Positions 43,801 through 54,344 of a stretch of 64,000 bases of DNA are shown here, one piece after another. Under the pieces are notes generated by a model. The model was not told the origin of the DNA. It was given only the letters and a program-made list of their open reading frames with translations, and made no database searches. Source of the stretch: Boesenbergia rotunda (taxonomy: Eukaryota > Streptophyta > Magnoliopsida > Zingiberales > Zingiberaceae); the NCBI GenBank assembly GCA_024364735.1, contig JAGFNQ010001117.1:62001-126000 (forward strand), read 5' to 3'. A program made the translations under genes and the position numbers. The first letter of the stretch is position 1; each line of letters starts with the position of its first letter.

Positions 43801-45321
43801 GGTTCTGTCGTCACAAGAAGGAAACTCATGACCTCCATGTCTTACACCAGTGCCATTTGAGTACAACATGTAAGTTTTCTACCAATGTCATATGTGGTGA
43901 AAGGGTACCAAAGAGATGAGCACTTTAGATAGTTGTCCAGCGAGAGACTATAACTTATGAGAGGTATATCCAATCCAATTGAGTTAGATAACAAGATTCA
44001 AAATCTGAGAGAGTAGTGCCAACAAGTAGGCAAAGGCATACAACTGCACAGTCAAGATTACATTGGAACTAACAAGTGAATGAACCATTCAACTCAAGGG
44101 AGTAAAATCAGGTGAGAAACCATTCTTTCTATTGCCTCGCCAACAAATTTGGCAAATTGATGAGCTGGTGGTATTTTCTTCGTGTTATTACAAAGTATCT
44201 CCCATCTAGTCAAGGTAATGAAACACACAAGAGACCAAGCAAAATTTCTTAAAGAAAGCAAGTCCTGTTGACAGTTCAGCTTATCCACTTTATTTGATAG
44301 TCATCACTGAATATGTAGAAGCTAATTAAGAAGTACTACTTTAAAATAAACCCACAATATTCTCACAATTATCACAGATGACAAAGCTCTAAAATTGAAA
44401 TTCTTAAATGTATAACCAAAAAATATATATTTCATTATTCTTCTTATTGTTGCCTTCCACTCCCCTAATTACTGAGTGTGCTGTATTGCAAATAGAACTA
44501 GCAGGAACATTTTACCAATTGTAACATGTTTATCTTCAAGGTTCAACCTTAATAAGTTACCACTAGCTAAATTTGTTAGATTTGAATTCAGAGCACGGAA
44601 TCCTACATCAATGGGCATTATGTTTTCAGGAATTAATATGACAAAAATAAATTTACATCAGATCGAATCGAAGGAAAGCAATCCAAAGGGCTATGATATC
44701 TGTATCTAAACATTTACCTGATTGATATTTCTTGTTATCAAATCCAGCGGTTGTTTGCTTAACATTTAAGAGTTCTATAAATTTATAACAGAAATTACGA
44801 AACTGTCCAAATTCCATGCAAAAGCACTTATATTATTTTTCCTATACACCTGATGCATGGAAAGTAAGAATACCTTAACTAACTCTCGTAGAGGAATCGA
44901 AGGGATCAGGAAGATCCAATCCGTCATAAACACATCCATTATAAATAAGTGACCTTTTCATCAACAAAGAAGAACGACGCCATTATACGACGAAAGGATA
45001 AATCCTAACCTCGCCGGTGTGGCCAAAGCAGCTGTGGAGGTAGTTCTCGTCCATCCAGTACTGGAGGTCCCCCACCCAGATCGTCCGTTTCTCGTCATCC
45101 GCCACAGCTTCCCCACCTTGTTGGTAGCGATTCGATTTCGAAGGAGGAAGAGGAGGCGTCGGGGTCTGTCGGTAGGGCACAAAAGCCTGGCCGTAGGGGG
45201 GCGGAGGAGGCGGCGCCATCATGGGATGCTGCATCACCATCGCCGGGTATCGAACCGGAGTCCAAGCCTGTGAAGGAGGTGTCGGTGTCCACCGTGGATC
45301 TACGCCACCTGCCGATTGCAT
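37864..45321 (-). CDS. RBP45: RNA-binding protein with three RRMs, RBP45/RBP47 type
   Basis: Six exons, 45321-45010, 42037-41584, 38616-38549, 38466-38336, 38236-38140 and 38013-37864, join in frame to 403 residues. Two introns are near 3 kb. RBP45/47 proteins bind oligouridylate and poly(A) RNA, mostly in the nucleus, and RBP47 joins stress granules. A Pro-rich, Met-containing N-terminus is followed by RRM1 (TIWVGDL from residue 80, GYGFVEF), RRM2 (SIFVGDL from 173, GYGFVRF), a Gly/Ser linker, RRM3 (VFVGGLDPDVSEDDL from 279, CGFVLF) and WGRNPANKQ, with a Tyr/Gly/Gln-rich tail ending GNQQQVN. RRM1 is split by intron 1 between its RNP motifs. Length and domain order are typical. Confidence 0.93.
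38617..41583 (-). other. Long intron 2 of the RBP45-like gene
   Basis: 2967 bp without supported exons. 40690-40940 is less AT-rich and contains ATGCAATGGCCGCTGCGC and GTATCTAGTCGGGGATCGG. It resembles decayed SINE-like or other repeat DNA, but no target duplication was found. The remainder is AT-rich intron sequence. Confidence 0.6.
42038..45009 (-). other. Long intron 1 of the RBP45-like gene
   Basis: 2972 bp. It holds a local direct repeat at its upstream side on the + strand (AAATTTGGGCAGG/AAATTTGGGCGG with CACAAAATGAC, about 42040-42300) and the GC-rich mini-element at 43313-43389. No internal gene is supported on either strand. Confidence 0.6.
43313..43389. mobile_element. 77-bp GC-rich palindromic mini-element
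   Basis: TGTAAAAGTCGGCCTAGG at the left and TGTAAAAATCGCTAAGCG at the inverted right are terminal inverted repeats. The inside is a chain of GCCTAGGCGG and CGCTAGGCGG units. It sits as a GC island in AT-rich intron DNA. The size and structure fit a very short MITE; mobility is inferred only from shape. Confidence 0.5.
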
Positions 45322-45413
45322 CGTCGCCGCCGTTGCGCTGAGGTCGGCGAGCGAAGCTGAGCCGCAATGAGAGGGAGATTAAGCAAAGAGATCTCCAGGA
45401 AGGTGATGAGAAG

Positions 45414-45425
45414 GGCTTAAATAGA
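45414..45425 (-). promoter_or_regulatory. TATA-like box of the RBP45-like gene
   Basis: The minus strand reads CTATTTAAGC about 95 bp before the ATG at 45321, in a region of otherwise mixed composition. Position and sequence suit a core promoter. Confidence 0.5.
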
Positions 45426-46620
45426 GAGGCGGCTCTAAGGGGAGGTATGATAATGGCCGTCCGATCAGAAGATATGCATCACTGATGCCGTTGATTATCG
45501 CACGTGACCCGGTCGGCGTCAAGGGCCGCGGTTTTTGACCAGATCCGCGTCCGTAACGGACTGCAATAAATTGAGATAACAAACGTACCGGTTTAATATG
45601 TGGCGACAGCCCCAGCGGCTCGTTTTAATTAAATAACGTGGATGCCGGTTTAATTAGGTATTACCTCGAGCTCAATCTCAACTCGAGTTCGACTAAACCA
45701 TGTTGATCGAGTTTAGTAATAATATTCATTAAATCTTATAGAATGTGTATGTCAATTTAATTAATAAATTTTATATTAATTAATAAAAAATCGAAGAAGT
45801 ACGTCTTTGTAACAATTAATGATTATAAAAATTTCTACTTAATCAATATTAAAAATAAAAACTATATTTATTTTTGAAACAAAATAGAGGTTTATAAGGA
45901 CTACAATTCATTTTATTAGTATAAATTAGCTATTTAATTTTTTAATAACACTTTTAAAGAAATGATGTTTTTAATAACACTTTGAATAATCAATAAATTT
46001 TTTTGTCAATATTGATAGCTTAGAATCTTTCTGGTGTATTTTCTTTTTTCTTTTTTACCCTCTTACTCTGTTTTTAAATTTGAAAACAATATTTTTTATA
46101 TTTTAAATAGTCATTAAAATGTTTGGGTTACAATATATAAGGTTTATATAGTCTAAGAAAAACAATCATATATATGTTTTAAAATTGGAATCTTTTTCTC
46201 TTCAAATATAATCCTATTTTAATCCTTTTTAAAGTCCACCTATTAATATAAAAAATAATTAATTAACTCGATCATAATACTATTTTAACATATATTTTAA
46301 AATTTTTAATTAAACATATTAAAAATATTAAAGAATAAATAAATTGCACCCACATGCCTCGAGGCTGGCTCAATCTCAACGCCTCTAATTTGTATGGGCC
46401 TCCATTTGTTCGAGCCCATTTGAAGCCCATTGGTTGATGTCGTAAGCTAACTTGCTCTTCTACTAACACATTGGGCACTACCAATGAAGAATCTTAGTTG
46501 AGCTCTCTTATTCAAAACCACTCCGTTTAGGCTTTCTCCTACTCATTCAAGACCCTAGTTTAACTATTAAATCGATTCACCAAACGACTTGATGTATAAT
46601 ATTTTGCGCCAAAATTATGT
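45426..46620. other. Upstream flank of the RBP45-like gene and AT-rich spacer
   Basis: 45426-45680 is GC-mixed promoter DNA. 45700-46360 is AT-rich. 46350-46620 is mixed, with no recognised gene. Confidence 0.4.
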
Positions 46621-46795
46621 TAAGTTCTTGAGCCATCTTCTAACTATGTTTAGTGTCTCGACTAAGTTAAATGTGACAAGATTTATAAACATATCCACTA
46701 CTTGATCATCCAAAAAGAATAGCTCTTCTTTGGGCTAAAATTATGTTTAGCATACGAATCGCTTCGTACATGATCATCTGAAGAGGTGTTTTTTC

Positions 46796-46833
46796 ATCCG
46801 CACACGAATTCACATTAAGATTCGTGTGCGGAT
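46796..46833. repeat. Perfect 14-bp inverted repeat with 10-nt spacer
   Basis: ATCCGCACACGAAT and ATTCGTGTGCGGAT pair perfectly around TCACATTAAG. In the second duplicate near 48245-48285 the palindrome is degraded (GTCCGCAAGTGAAATTGTG). Confidence 0.85.
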
Positions 46834-47041
46834 CAAATCTAAAGAGGCTAATTGGGGTAGGACCACAAAAACACTAGAGCGAACCAAACAAGTAGATCCT
46901 ATTTCTAATGTCTACTCTTCAAGAGCTTTAGCACTTTCTATCCCTGTTCTCTTCTTTCGATGTAACATGTGTTGGATATAAGTGAATGGAAAGTGAGATG
47001 GAGAGAAAAAAGACTCCATTATGAATAAGATTTTAGTCCTG

Positions 47042-47802
47042 TGTTGAAAGTTTTAAAGAATATTGGTTGGTTTAAATTGTTTCACGAGCATATTCGTTGT
47101 GAATAAATGCATGGGAAGAGGCTGTCACTCACGTGTGGGTGCCCAGGGGTACAAATCTAACGTCGGATTTGTACTGAACCAAGTTGATTCGTGTGCCTAC
47201 GCACGTCGAATGTCGAACTGGTCGAGGTAAAATTTGTCTAAGCAAATAAACTAATATTTCACCACCTGCGAAATTTTTTGCTCAAATATAACGGATGCAT
47301 TAATTATTGAGTTTGGATATGGATTGTTAATTAGCAGTAAATGGCGTTAATTCGGTCATTAATTGTTGCATGGGTCTAAGCTTATATAAAGAGGTTGTGG
47401 CCAAGAGCAAAAGATATAGGAAGAACAACAATTGTCTTCCACCTCGTTTCCAAGTCTCCGTTTTTCCCGCTCGGTCTATTATTCTTGGTAGCAATCGGGT
47501 AATTCTTCACTTCGTCAAGAGCAACCAGTGTTTCGTTGTGTCTGTGGTCTCACTGTTGTATCCTGAGAAACAGACATCCATCGGAACCTCAAAACACAGT
47601 CGGAGGAGATAAATCTGTTTCAAGGAAACTGCATTACGCAGGCTCAACAACTCTTCCTCTTCGGTTCAGGAAGTCCGGGTCAGGAACTCTGGTTCGAGGA
47701 AACTGACTCAAGAGTTTGCATATAAGGTAGCTCAAGTCACTCAGCAGCTAAGTTGAAATTATTTTATAATTTCAATTTATTTTTAAACTCTCTCGTACAA
47801 CA
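47042..47802 (+). mobile_element. LTR remnant or solo LTR, family A (copy 3)
   Basis: It begins TGTTGAAAGTTTTAAAG and ends CTCTCTCGTACAACA, so it has TG...CA limits. It contains TATATAAAG at 47384-47392, the GTTGTATCCTGAGAA leader motif, the CTGTTTCAAGGAAACTGC block at 47615-47632, a short GGTCAGGAACTC-like repeat and the end CACTCAGCAGCTAAGTTGAA. It shares this architecture with 6292-7130 and 1-1260. The 5-bp flanks (TCCTG and TGATC) do not match, so a target duplication is not supported and limits are provisional. The 80-residue frame at 47370-47612 is not conserved in the other copies. Confidence 0.6.
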
Positions 47803-48402
47803 TGATCCTCCAATTATTCATGCATGGTGAACGATGTCTTCATGCGAAAATATTTTCGGGCAAATATTTTATATAAATATTTGTATTATGATGTTGGTGG
47901 TAAATGTTATTCTGATCCGGTGTAAACATTATAAATAGATGTACTACTTCAATAAAAAATATGGTTGAATTAGGGTAATTAAGTTTAATAAATAGAGATG
48001 GATATAATAAATTTTCATTGTCAATTTAGTTCTTTAACCATCTTACCATGTTTAGTGTATCGAACAGGTAAATGTGACAGGATTTATAAACATATCCACT
48101 ACATTAGTTGACTAAAAGGAACAGCTCTATTTTTGTATTTACACGAAGACGACAACTTTACAAATTGCTAACTTTACTTCGTGCTAAAATTATGTTGAAC
48201 ATACGAATCGATCCGTGCATGATCGTGTGAAGAGGTGTTCTTTCGTCCGCAAGTGAAATTGTGATTCGTGTACGAATCAAATCTAATAGAGGCTAATTAG
48301 GATTGGATCATAGGACCTCAAACACTCTGGAGAACCAAACAAGTAGATTCTATTTCTCATGTCTACCCTTCCAGAGCTTTAATAGCTCTCCATCCCTGTT
48401 CA

Positions 48403-50281
48403 CTTAGGACGACCTATGTCGTTGAATATTTTATAGAAATATTTGTATTATGATGTTAGCGGTAAATATATTTTTATTTAAATGTAAATATTATAAATAG
48501 AAGTAAACTTCAAAACAGAAGGTTAGTTTCCATCTCAAATTTAGAAAAAAAAAAACATATACTACTGTTGTTGTGTTAGTGCCCTCTAATGATTATCTCA
48601 TGCTACTAAGAGAGAGTTCAATAGGAATTCAAATTGACAAGTGTATAGACAAATCCCCTGTCGAGTTTCATTAATTCCATCTCAAATTTAGAGATTGATA
48701 TAATAAGAGCCGCTTCTAATTTAGAGATTTAATAATAAATCTTATTGACACATGCAGCACGAGTGACTCAAACGGGTTGTCGCCCTCTTTTCCAATCTGC
48801 TTGGCTAACCTGATAACTAGAGCAGAACTAACCTGATAACTCGGCGTGGTGAAGCGGAGGATATATGTTCTTCTCTCTCAGGCGTGTACATGCGAGTTTC
48901 TTCTCTCTCCGCTCAGAACTAACATGACCGTCGGAGGTCAATATTTTGTGATCGATATTTTAAAAGTATTCTCTAAATTAAAATTTTATAATAAATTTTT
49001 ACATTGATTTTGAGATTGATATTTTAAAATTGGTCTTTAACATAGAAAAAAATATAGTACCACTACATTATAGCAATGCCCTCACGACCGCAACAGGAAT
49101 ATAACTTGGCAAGTGTACGCTTGTCAAGTTTTGATCTCGACCATTATTATAATGGTTATCCCATATACTTACTAATTGAGTCGGTCCTAGACCTATTAGC
49201 TCAGTTGGTCTTTAACATAGAGATAGAACTGTACTTAGATACTGACCTATTATATTTGGTCACTAATATTCAACGATCAAACGATAATCAAGGACTCTTT
49301 CGGCCACTACTCTGACTAAATACATTTAGGGACATATTAGGTCTTTTACGTAATTCTTGCATGAAGAAGCTTGGCTCTCAAATGATTGGAGCTTAGGCCA
49401 GCAGCCCAGCACCATATATTGGAGGATCCAAAGCTTGTGTGTAGTAGCCATTGGCAATTGGTCCCCCAGTTCAACCACGACACTGTTTAGAGGAGAAAGG
49501 CAAAGAAAAGAACCTGCAGTCCATGCATCAGTCTGTTACCAAACCACAAGAGTCCTCCCTCCAACAAAGAAAACAATCAACAAGGGGAAAAAAGGGCAAG
49601 ACAATGGCCAGCTTTTTTTTCGCCCTTCAGGTGGTCCACCGACGTCTGATGAAGCCATGCATGGCAATGTGCCACTTGAGACCCCTCTCCTTCCATGAAA
49701 GTTGTAGCATTCATCTCTCGTCTGTGGATTCGTGTGTACTCCCTTCCTTAAAATAAAAAAAAAAAATCAAGTGACAATCAAATTAACCTAAGACCAATTA
49801 ATCTGATTCTATGAAAATTTCTCATCACCTGTCCGATTTAAAAGCTCAATATCCTATAATAGCGCACCTAATTTAATAAAAAAAAATCTTATAAAATATA
49901 CCGTAACTAAAAATCAAATCACATATATCTGAATGATAATTAATTCTTCTTCTTCTATAGCCCAGGAGCTACGTTCTCTCTTCCTTTGCATGGAGAGATG
50001 GAGGTTTCCACTGGGTCCTCCTTTAACGTGGCAAAGATCTCCATTAATGTGGCAAAGTTTTCATAAAAGGGTTCAAAATTTAGGATTTAGAATTTGAAAT
50101 TCGAAATTTAGAAAGAAAAAAAAAGGTGATAAGCCAGTAGGCTGGACTCTGGAGGCCCACGAGGTTTAATCGGGCCGGGTTAGATACTAACGGCGCCGTT
50201 TGAATTCGAACGCCGCCGTCAAGTTGGCTGGGCGTCGGTTACATAAACGCGGAAGGAGGAGTCGGGGAAGGAGCGGCGACG
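48403..50281. other. Intergenic region and 5' flank of the KRP gene
   Basis: No supported gene. 49330-49740 is less AT-rich with overlapping frames that contain no domain. 49740-50130 is AT-rich. 50140-50281 turns GC-rich and is probably the promoter and 5' leader of the KRP gene. Confidence 0.4.
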
Positions 50282-51140
50282 ATGGAAGCGGCCGGGGCGA
50301 GGGCAGCGGTCGAAAGGCGCCGACTCTCGAAGAGGAGGAGGAGGACGGTGATGGGGGAGGAAGGGGAAATCGAGATCTCGTCGACGTTCTTCGAATGCCG
50401 GAGCCGTCGTGGCGTCGTCGTCGTCGAGCCTCCCATCGCGAGATCCGAGGCGGACGCCAACGGCCGACGGCGTGGCTCCAGCAATGTCTGCTGCGAGGCG
50501 CTGAGGTCGGGGGAGGTGAGGTTGATCTTTTTGTTGTGACCTTTTTTGCTTGTGATCTGTACTTGTTCTCAGCCTCTCTGTTCTCTCTGTGTCTATCTCG
50601 ATCGGTCAGGAATTGGACTTGCCGAAGCATTTTTCGGGAGGCAAGCGAGAAAGGTTTTGCTCGATTCTTCTCTTCAATTTCCGCTCCATTTCCGAGTTTT
50701 GTAGTTTGATTTCGTCGGAATTCTCGTAGGGAAGAGATAACAGATTCGAGCAGCGACGACGGAGATCAGGAAGCCGGCTTCGATCTGGAGCCGACGCCTG
50801 AGCGGGACTCGCATCGGCGATCGCCTGCGGAAGCGATGCCGACGGAGGCGGAGCTCGAGGGTTTCTTTGCGGCGGCGGAGAGCGAGTCGCGACGGCGATT
50901 CGCCGAGAGGTAATTTTAATCAATTGAAACTTCCACTCAGCTCCACGCAAGTTAGCCGGCGACTCCTCGTGCTCGTTCTAGCAAATTCAGAGCTGGATTG
51001 GCTAACCTGAGCCGCACGCGATCTGTCAATCTGAGTGGCGTTACCTTCCGCTCTGTGGCAGGTACAACTTCGACGTCGTCAACGACGCGCCGTTCGCCGG
51101 ACGCTTCGAGTGGATTCGGTTAGCACATGGGGACGAGTGA
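50282..51140 (+). CDS. KRP: Cyclin-dependent kinase inhibitor, KRP/ICK family
   Basis: Four exons, 50282-50515, 50610-50653, 50730-50909 and 51062-51140, join with GT-AG introns to 178 residues. KRPs are the plant relatives of animal p27Kip1; they bind cyclin D/CDKA complexes in the nucleus and slow S-phase entry. The diagnostic C-terminal inhibitory domain is complete (residues 129-173): MPTEAELEGFFAAAESES, RRRFAERYNFDVVNDAP and GRFEWIRL, with RRSPAE just before it. Five residues (AHGDE) follow, whereas many family members end right after this motif. The N-terminal part has a basic stretch (RRRLSKRRRR) that could serve nuclear import, and an acidic Ser-rich middle. It is slightly short for the family. 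Introns 1 and 2 are under 100 bp. Confidence 0.93.
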
Positions 51141-52325
51141 AAGCCAGAGAAGAGAAATTCAAAAGGGAGGGGGAAAATACATGAAATTAATAAAGTCGAT
51201 TCTCTTTTCCAACTTCATTTCTCTCAATTTTCAAGAGGAAAAAAATGTCCTCATGATGAATTTAACATTAAGTAGGCCAACTTTACATTTAGCATTTTTT
51301 TTTCTTAGATGATTTTTATTGTTGTTCACCGTTTATGACTTACTCAATTAGTAATCAATAGAACTATTTAAATTTTGTGCAAGTATAAAAGGAAGGATGA
51401 ATGTTGATCTTAAAAGTCGTGCGAATTTTTAATACAATGCTTTTTTGAGTGTGGGGGAAAAGGAGTCCGAAATGTTACATAAAGGGAAAAGGTAGTTTGG
51501 AGTAGGAGGAGAAAAGGAAGTTGATTTCCATGGGATCATGTGCCCATGTGATCTGATGGATAGCATATATGTCACCTCATGATCCCCATGCATCTCTCTC
51601 AATTTCTAAAATGTTTCAAATGTTATTAATTATTTAATGTCCTAAAAATACTTTAGAAAACAGCTTTAATTTTTTTCCAATTACTTCATTTTAATATTCC
51701 ATTTTGACAAAAGTAAAAAAGATATCATTTTAGTTTTCTTTGTTTGTATTTTATTATCAAAATAATTTGTATAGTAGTATAAAAAGATAAAATAGATACA
51801 TGTCTATTTTGACAATAAAATAAAAAACTTTTACATCTGTAATTCCTTTTCTCAATTAACTTGGTTAAAAAAAATTAATAAAAAATTATTGTTCTTATTA
51901 ATTTAAAAATATTTTAGTTTCTTTTACAAGTTCAAATTTTCTAAAAGGATAATTGTAATTTATATAACACACAGTAGACAAAAAAAACTTTATTATATAA
52001 TTTGTGAGTATTTAACCTATTAAATAGGAATATTCATATATCTAGACTGAAAATTAATATGATTTTAATATTAAAACTCAAAACTAAATAAGTTGATTTG
52101 TATAGTTCATTTGATGTTTATAATTGGAGTAAAACATAATATATTCACCCTAAATGATATCGTCAATTCTGTTGTTAAATATAAATAGATAAATTACGAA
52201 GGATATTTATCTTAATGTAGTGATTTTTTTATGAAAGAAATCAAATATTTAATAAAATATTCTGTACAAGTTAAAAATTAATCATAAATCTATTAAATTA
52301 AATATCAATGTCGATACTAATTGAG
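51141..52325. other. 3' flank of the KRP gene and AT-rich spacer
   Basis: 51141-51350 probably includes the 3' UTR. The rest is AT-rich and without recognisable features. Confidence 0.4.
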
Positions 52326-52334
52326 TTAATCCAG

Positions 52335-53352
52335 GGGAAATTGATGAAAACTCCTCAAAATGAAATTGAGCTTCGCATGCAGTTCTTTACTCATAAAATT
52401 TTTAACTGTACTCTCTAATGAGATTGACAAGATGATTTTGTATATTATTTTTTTATTAGTATAAAATAGTAAAAATTTCAATATATATTGTAAATATTTA
52501 AGTATAAATTATTTGAGATTAAATACTAATTTAAGAAATTTTAGTATAAAGTTCCGGTGGCCCTCTATAATGATTTTAATGCAACCTCACTTATAATTAG
52601 TAACTAAGCTAAAAAACAAATTAAGTTTCTTTTATTATTATTTTACTACAAAGAAATGCCAAGACCAAGTAATTTATTGGTACAAAATAGTAAAATTTTC
52701 AGTATATATTATAAAAATTTCAGTATGAATTAATTTAGATTTAGTATTACTTGAAAATTTTGAATATAAAATTTTGATGGCACCTCCTTCATAAATTTCG
52801 CAAATGACATGGAAAAAAGAGATACTAAACATCATATGCGGTTGCATCAAAAAAAAAAAGGATAAACCAGGCAGCAGATAAATTGAACCTGGAGTGACAG
52901 GTCCGGTCCCACGAAAGTTTCCCACCGGTCACCAGGGTAAATCGGGAAGCGCTCGCGGTGGCCAGTCTAGAAGCCAAGCGTCCCAGGGTTTGCGCCCCAT
53001 TTGGAGGAAAAATTCCTGCAAAATGCGTCGTAGCTGGGAATCGAACCGCGAATGCCTGGGTTAACAACTAGTGACCTTACCACTGCACCATAGCCCCGGG
53101 GGCATATGCAATTGCATCAAGATATGATGGAGGGATGACCAGAATTTTATACTCAATTTTCTTAACTTAATACTTAATCTCAAACAATTTATACTTAAAT
53201 ATTTATAATGTATACTGAAATTTTACTATTTTATACTAAAAAAAATAACATACAAAATTATCTTGTCAATCTTATTAGGAAGTAAAGTTAAAAATTTTAT
53301 GAGTTAGAGATTATGTAAAACTTCATTTTGGGAAGTTTTCACTAATTTCTTC
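52335..53352. mobile_element. Long-TIR foldback element, copy 2, carrying a SINE
   Basis: The left arm GATGAAAACTCCTCAAAATG, TTCGCATGCAG, AGATTGACAAGATGATTTTG, TATAAATTATTTGAGATT is repeated inverted at the right (GTGAAAACTTCCCAAAATG, TAAGATTGACAAGATAATTTT, TATAAATTGTTTGAGATT). Arms are about 230 bp. It is homologous to 9865-10581 but more diverged. Flanks TTAATCC(A) at 52326 and TTAATCC(T) at 53353 are a plausible worn target duplication. The middle is interrupted by the poly(T)-tailed SINE at 52851-53102. Confidence 0.7.
52851..53102 (-). mobile_element. tRNA-derived SINE, poly(T)-tailed, copy 2
   Basis: It is homologous along its length to 25850-26108 in the same orientation: head GCCCCCGGGGCTATGGTGCA, A-box-like GGTGCAGTGGTAAGG, B-box GGTTCGATTCCC, body with CACCGCGAGCGCTTCCCG, and a T run at the end (poly(A) at 52849-52859 on the + strand). 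The flanks CATATGCGGTTGCATCAA (52833-52850) and CATATGCAATTGCATCAA (53103-53120) are an 18-bp target duplication with two differences. It is nested inside the foldback element, so it inserted later than that element. Confidence 0.9.
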
Positions 53353-53878
53353 TTAATCCTAGAGAACCGTGGCTATAATAATTATATTAGAAGTGAAAAG
53401 GGATGAGCAATACAAGCTGCCTTCTGACCTATTTATATATGGATAAATATCTAAACAATTTCTTTTTAGTTTTCAAATAGTTTTATAAAAAATAGGGATA
53501 TAAAAAATAAATTATGAAAAAAAATCCGTAAATTATTTTTAAGATATATTTTTTATTCGAACTGAAAAATTTTTCATTCCTCCCTCGTATATTTTTTTTT
53601 ATATTTTTCTCGTGTTAATACATAGGGACTAAACGAACCTAGCTAGTTGAATGAAATAATATAAGGCTCGAGTTCAGCTAGTTTATTTTTATCTAAGATC
53701 AGGCACGACTTGAGTAATTGTTAAGTTCGAATTTGATTAGTAATAAAATTAAATAGTCTATAAACCACTTAAATTCAATTTAAAATAACTCATTTAAAAA
53801 TTAAACTAATTTCGTTGGAGCTCATTTAAGATATTTAATTATAATATTTATTAAAATATATTTATATATATAAGTCAC

Positions 53879-53880
<2 letters not shown>
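53353..53880. other. AT-rich intergenic region, no gene seen
   Basis: AT-rich with no supported frame. It ends in a long TA tract. Confidence 0.4.
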
Positions 53881-53954
<74 letters not shown>

Positions 53955-54277
53955 TTTGCTCTCCTGCGGACCGCTTCCTGCGGACCCGTATGTGGTACCT
54001 GTCTGATCGGTCACCGTGACCGATTAGCCATCGACGGGTTCACCGCTACCCCTAGGGTTCACCACGCCGACAGGTTCACCGCTACCCCTAGAGTTCACCG
54101 CACCCCCCTAGGGTTATAGTTTGTTCGAGGGCGGCGGCCGAAGGCCGCCGATGGTGTCCGATCGACGATCGGCCACCATCGGCGCAGCGCCCTGCGTGAC
54201 CGATCAGGCAGTTGCCTGATCGGTCTGGCGCTGTGATCCACACGGGTCCGCACCGTGCGGTCCGTTGGATAGCAAAA

Positions 54278-54341
<64 letters not shown>
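53881..54341. repeat. (TA)n microsatellite split by an insertion
   Basis: Pure TA runs of about 71 and 61 bp lie at 53881-53951 and 54281-54341, one on each side of the element at 53952-54279. The Tyr/Ile-rich frames here are translations of the repeat. Confidence 0.95.
53952..54279. mobile_element. 328-bp TIR element inserted in (TA)n, Micron-like
   Basis: The left end AGGTTTGCTCTCCTGCGGAC and the inverted right end AGTTTTGCTATCCAACGGAC form a TIR that extends to about 40 bp (CGGACCCGT on both sides). It is GC-rich, with two direct copies of AGGTTCACC-type units and the core TTATAGTTTGTTCGAGGGCG, GTCCGATCGACGATCGG also found in the dispersed small foldback family. Inverted GATCGGTCACCGTGACCGAT lies near 54004-54024. 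Rice Micron elements are known MITEs that sit inside (TA)n microsatellites; this has the same insertion habit, but homology to Micron is not claimed. Confidence 0.75.

Positions 54342-54344
<3 letters not shown>

Larger units (their letters stand above)
46621..48402 (+). repeat. Segmental direct repeat flanking an LTR
   Basis: 46621-46952 and 48027-48402 align along their length (shared AACATATCCACTAC, CATACGAATCG, GAAGAGGTGTT, CGTGT.CG.ATCAAATCTAA, AACCAAACAAGTAGAT, ATGTCTAC). The second copy has an extra piece near 48135-48180. A further shared segment (GATGTTGGTGGTAAATG at 47890 and GATGTTAGCGGTAAATA at 48452) shows that more than the 330-bp block was duplicated. The copies differ substantially, so the event is old. 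Confidence 0.7.

Noticed and set aside
45019..45273. 84-residue plus-strand frame antisense to RBP45-like exon 1
   Set aside because: A shadow frame over a confirmed exon.
47370..47612. 80-residue frame MGLSLYKEVV
   Set aside because: It lies in the LTR leader region and the frame is not kept in the other two LTR copies.
50187..50630. 147-residue Arg/Pro/Ser-rich frame antisense to the KRP gene
   Set aside because: A shadow of the GC-rich KRP first exons, without domain.
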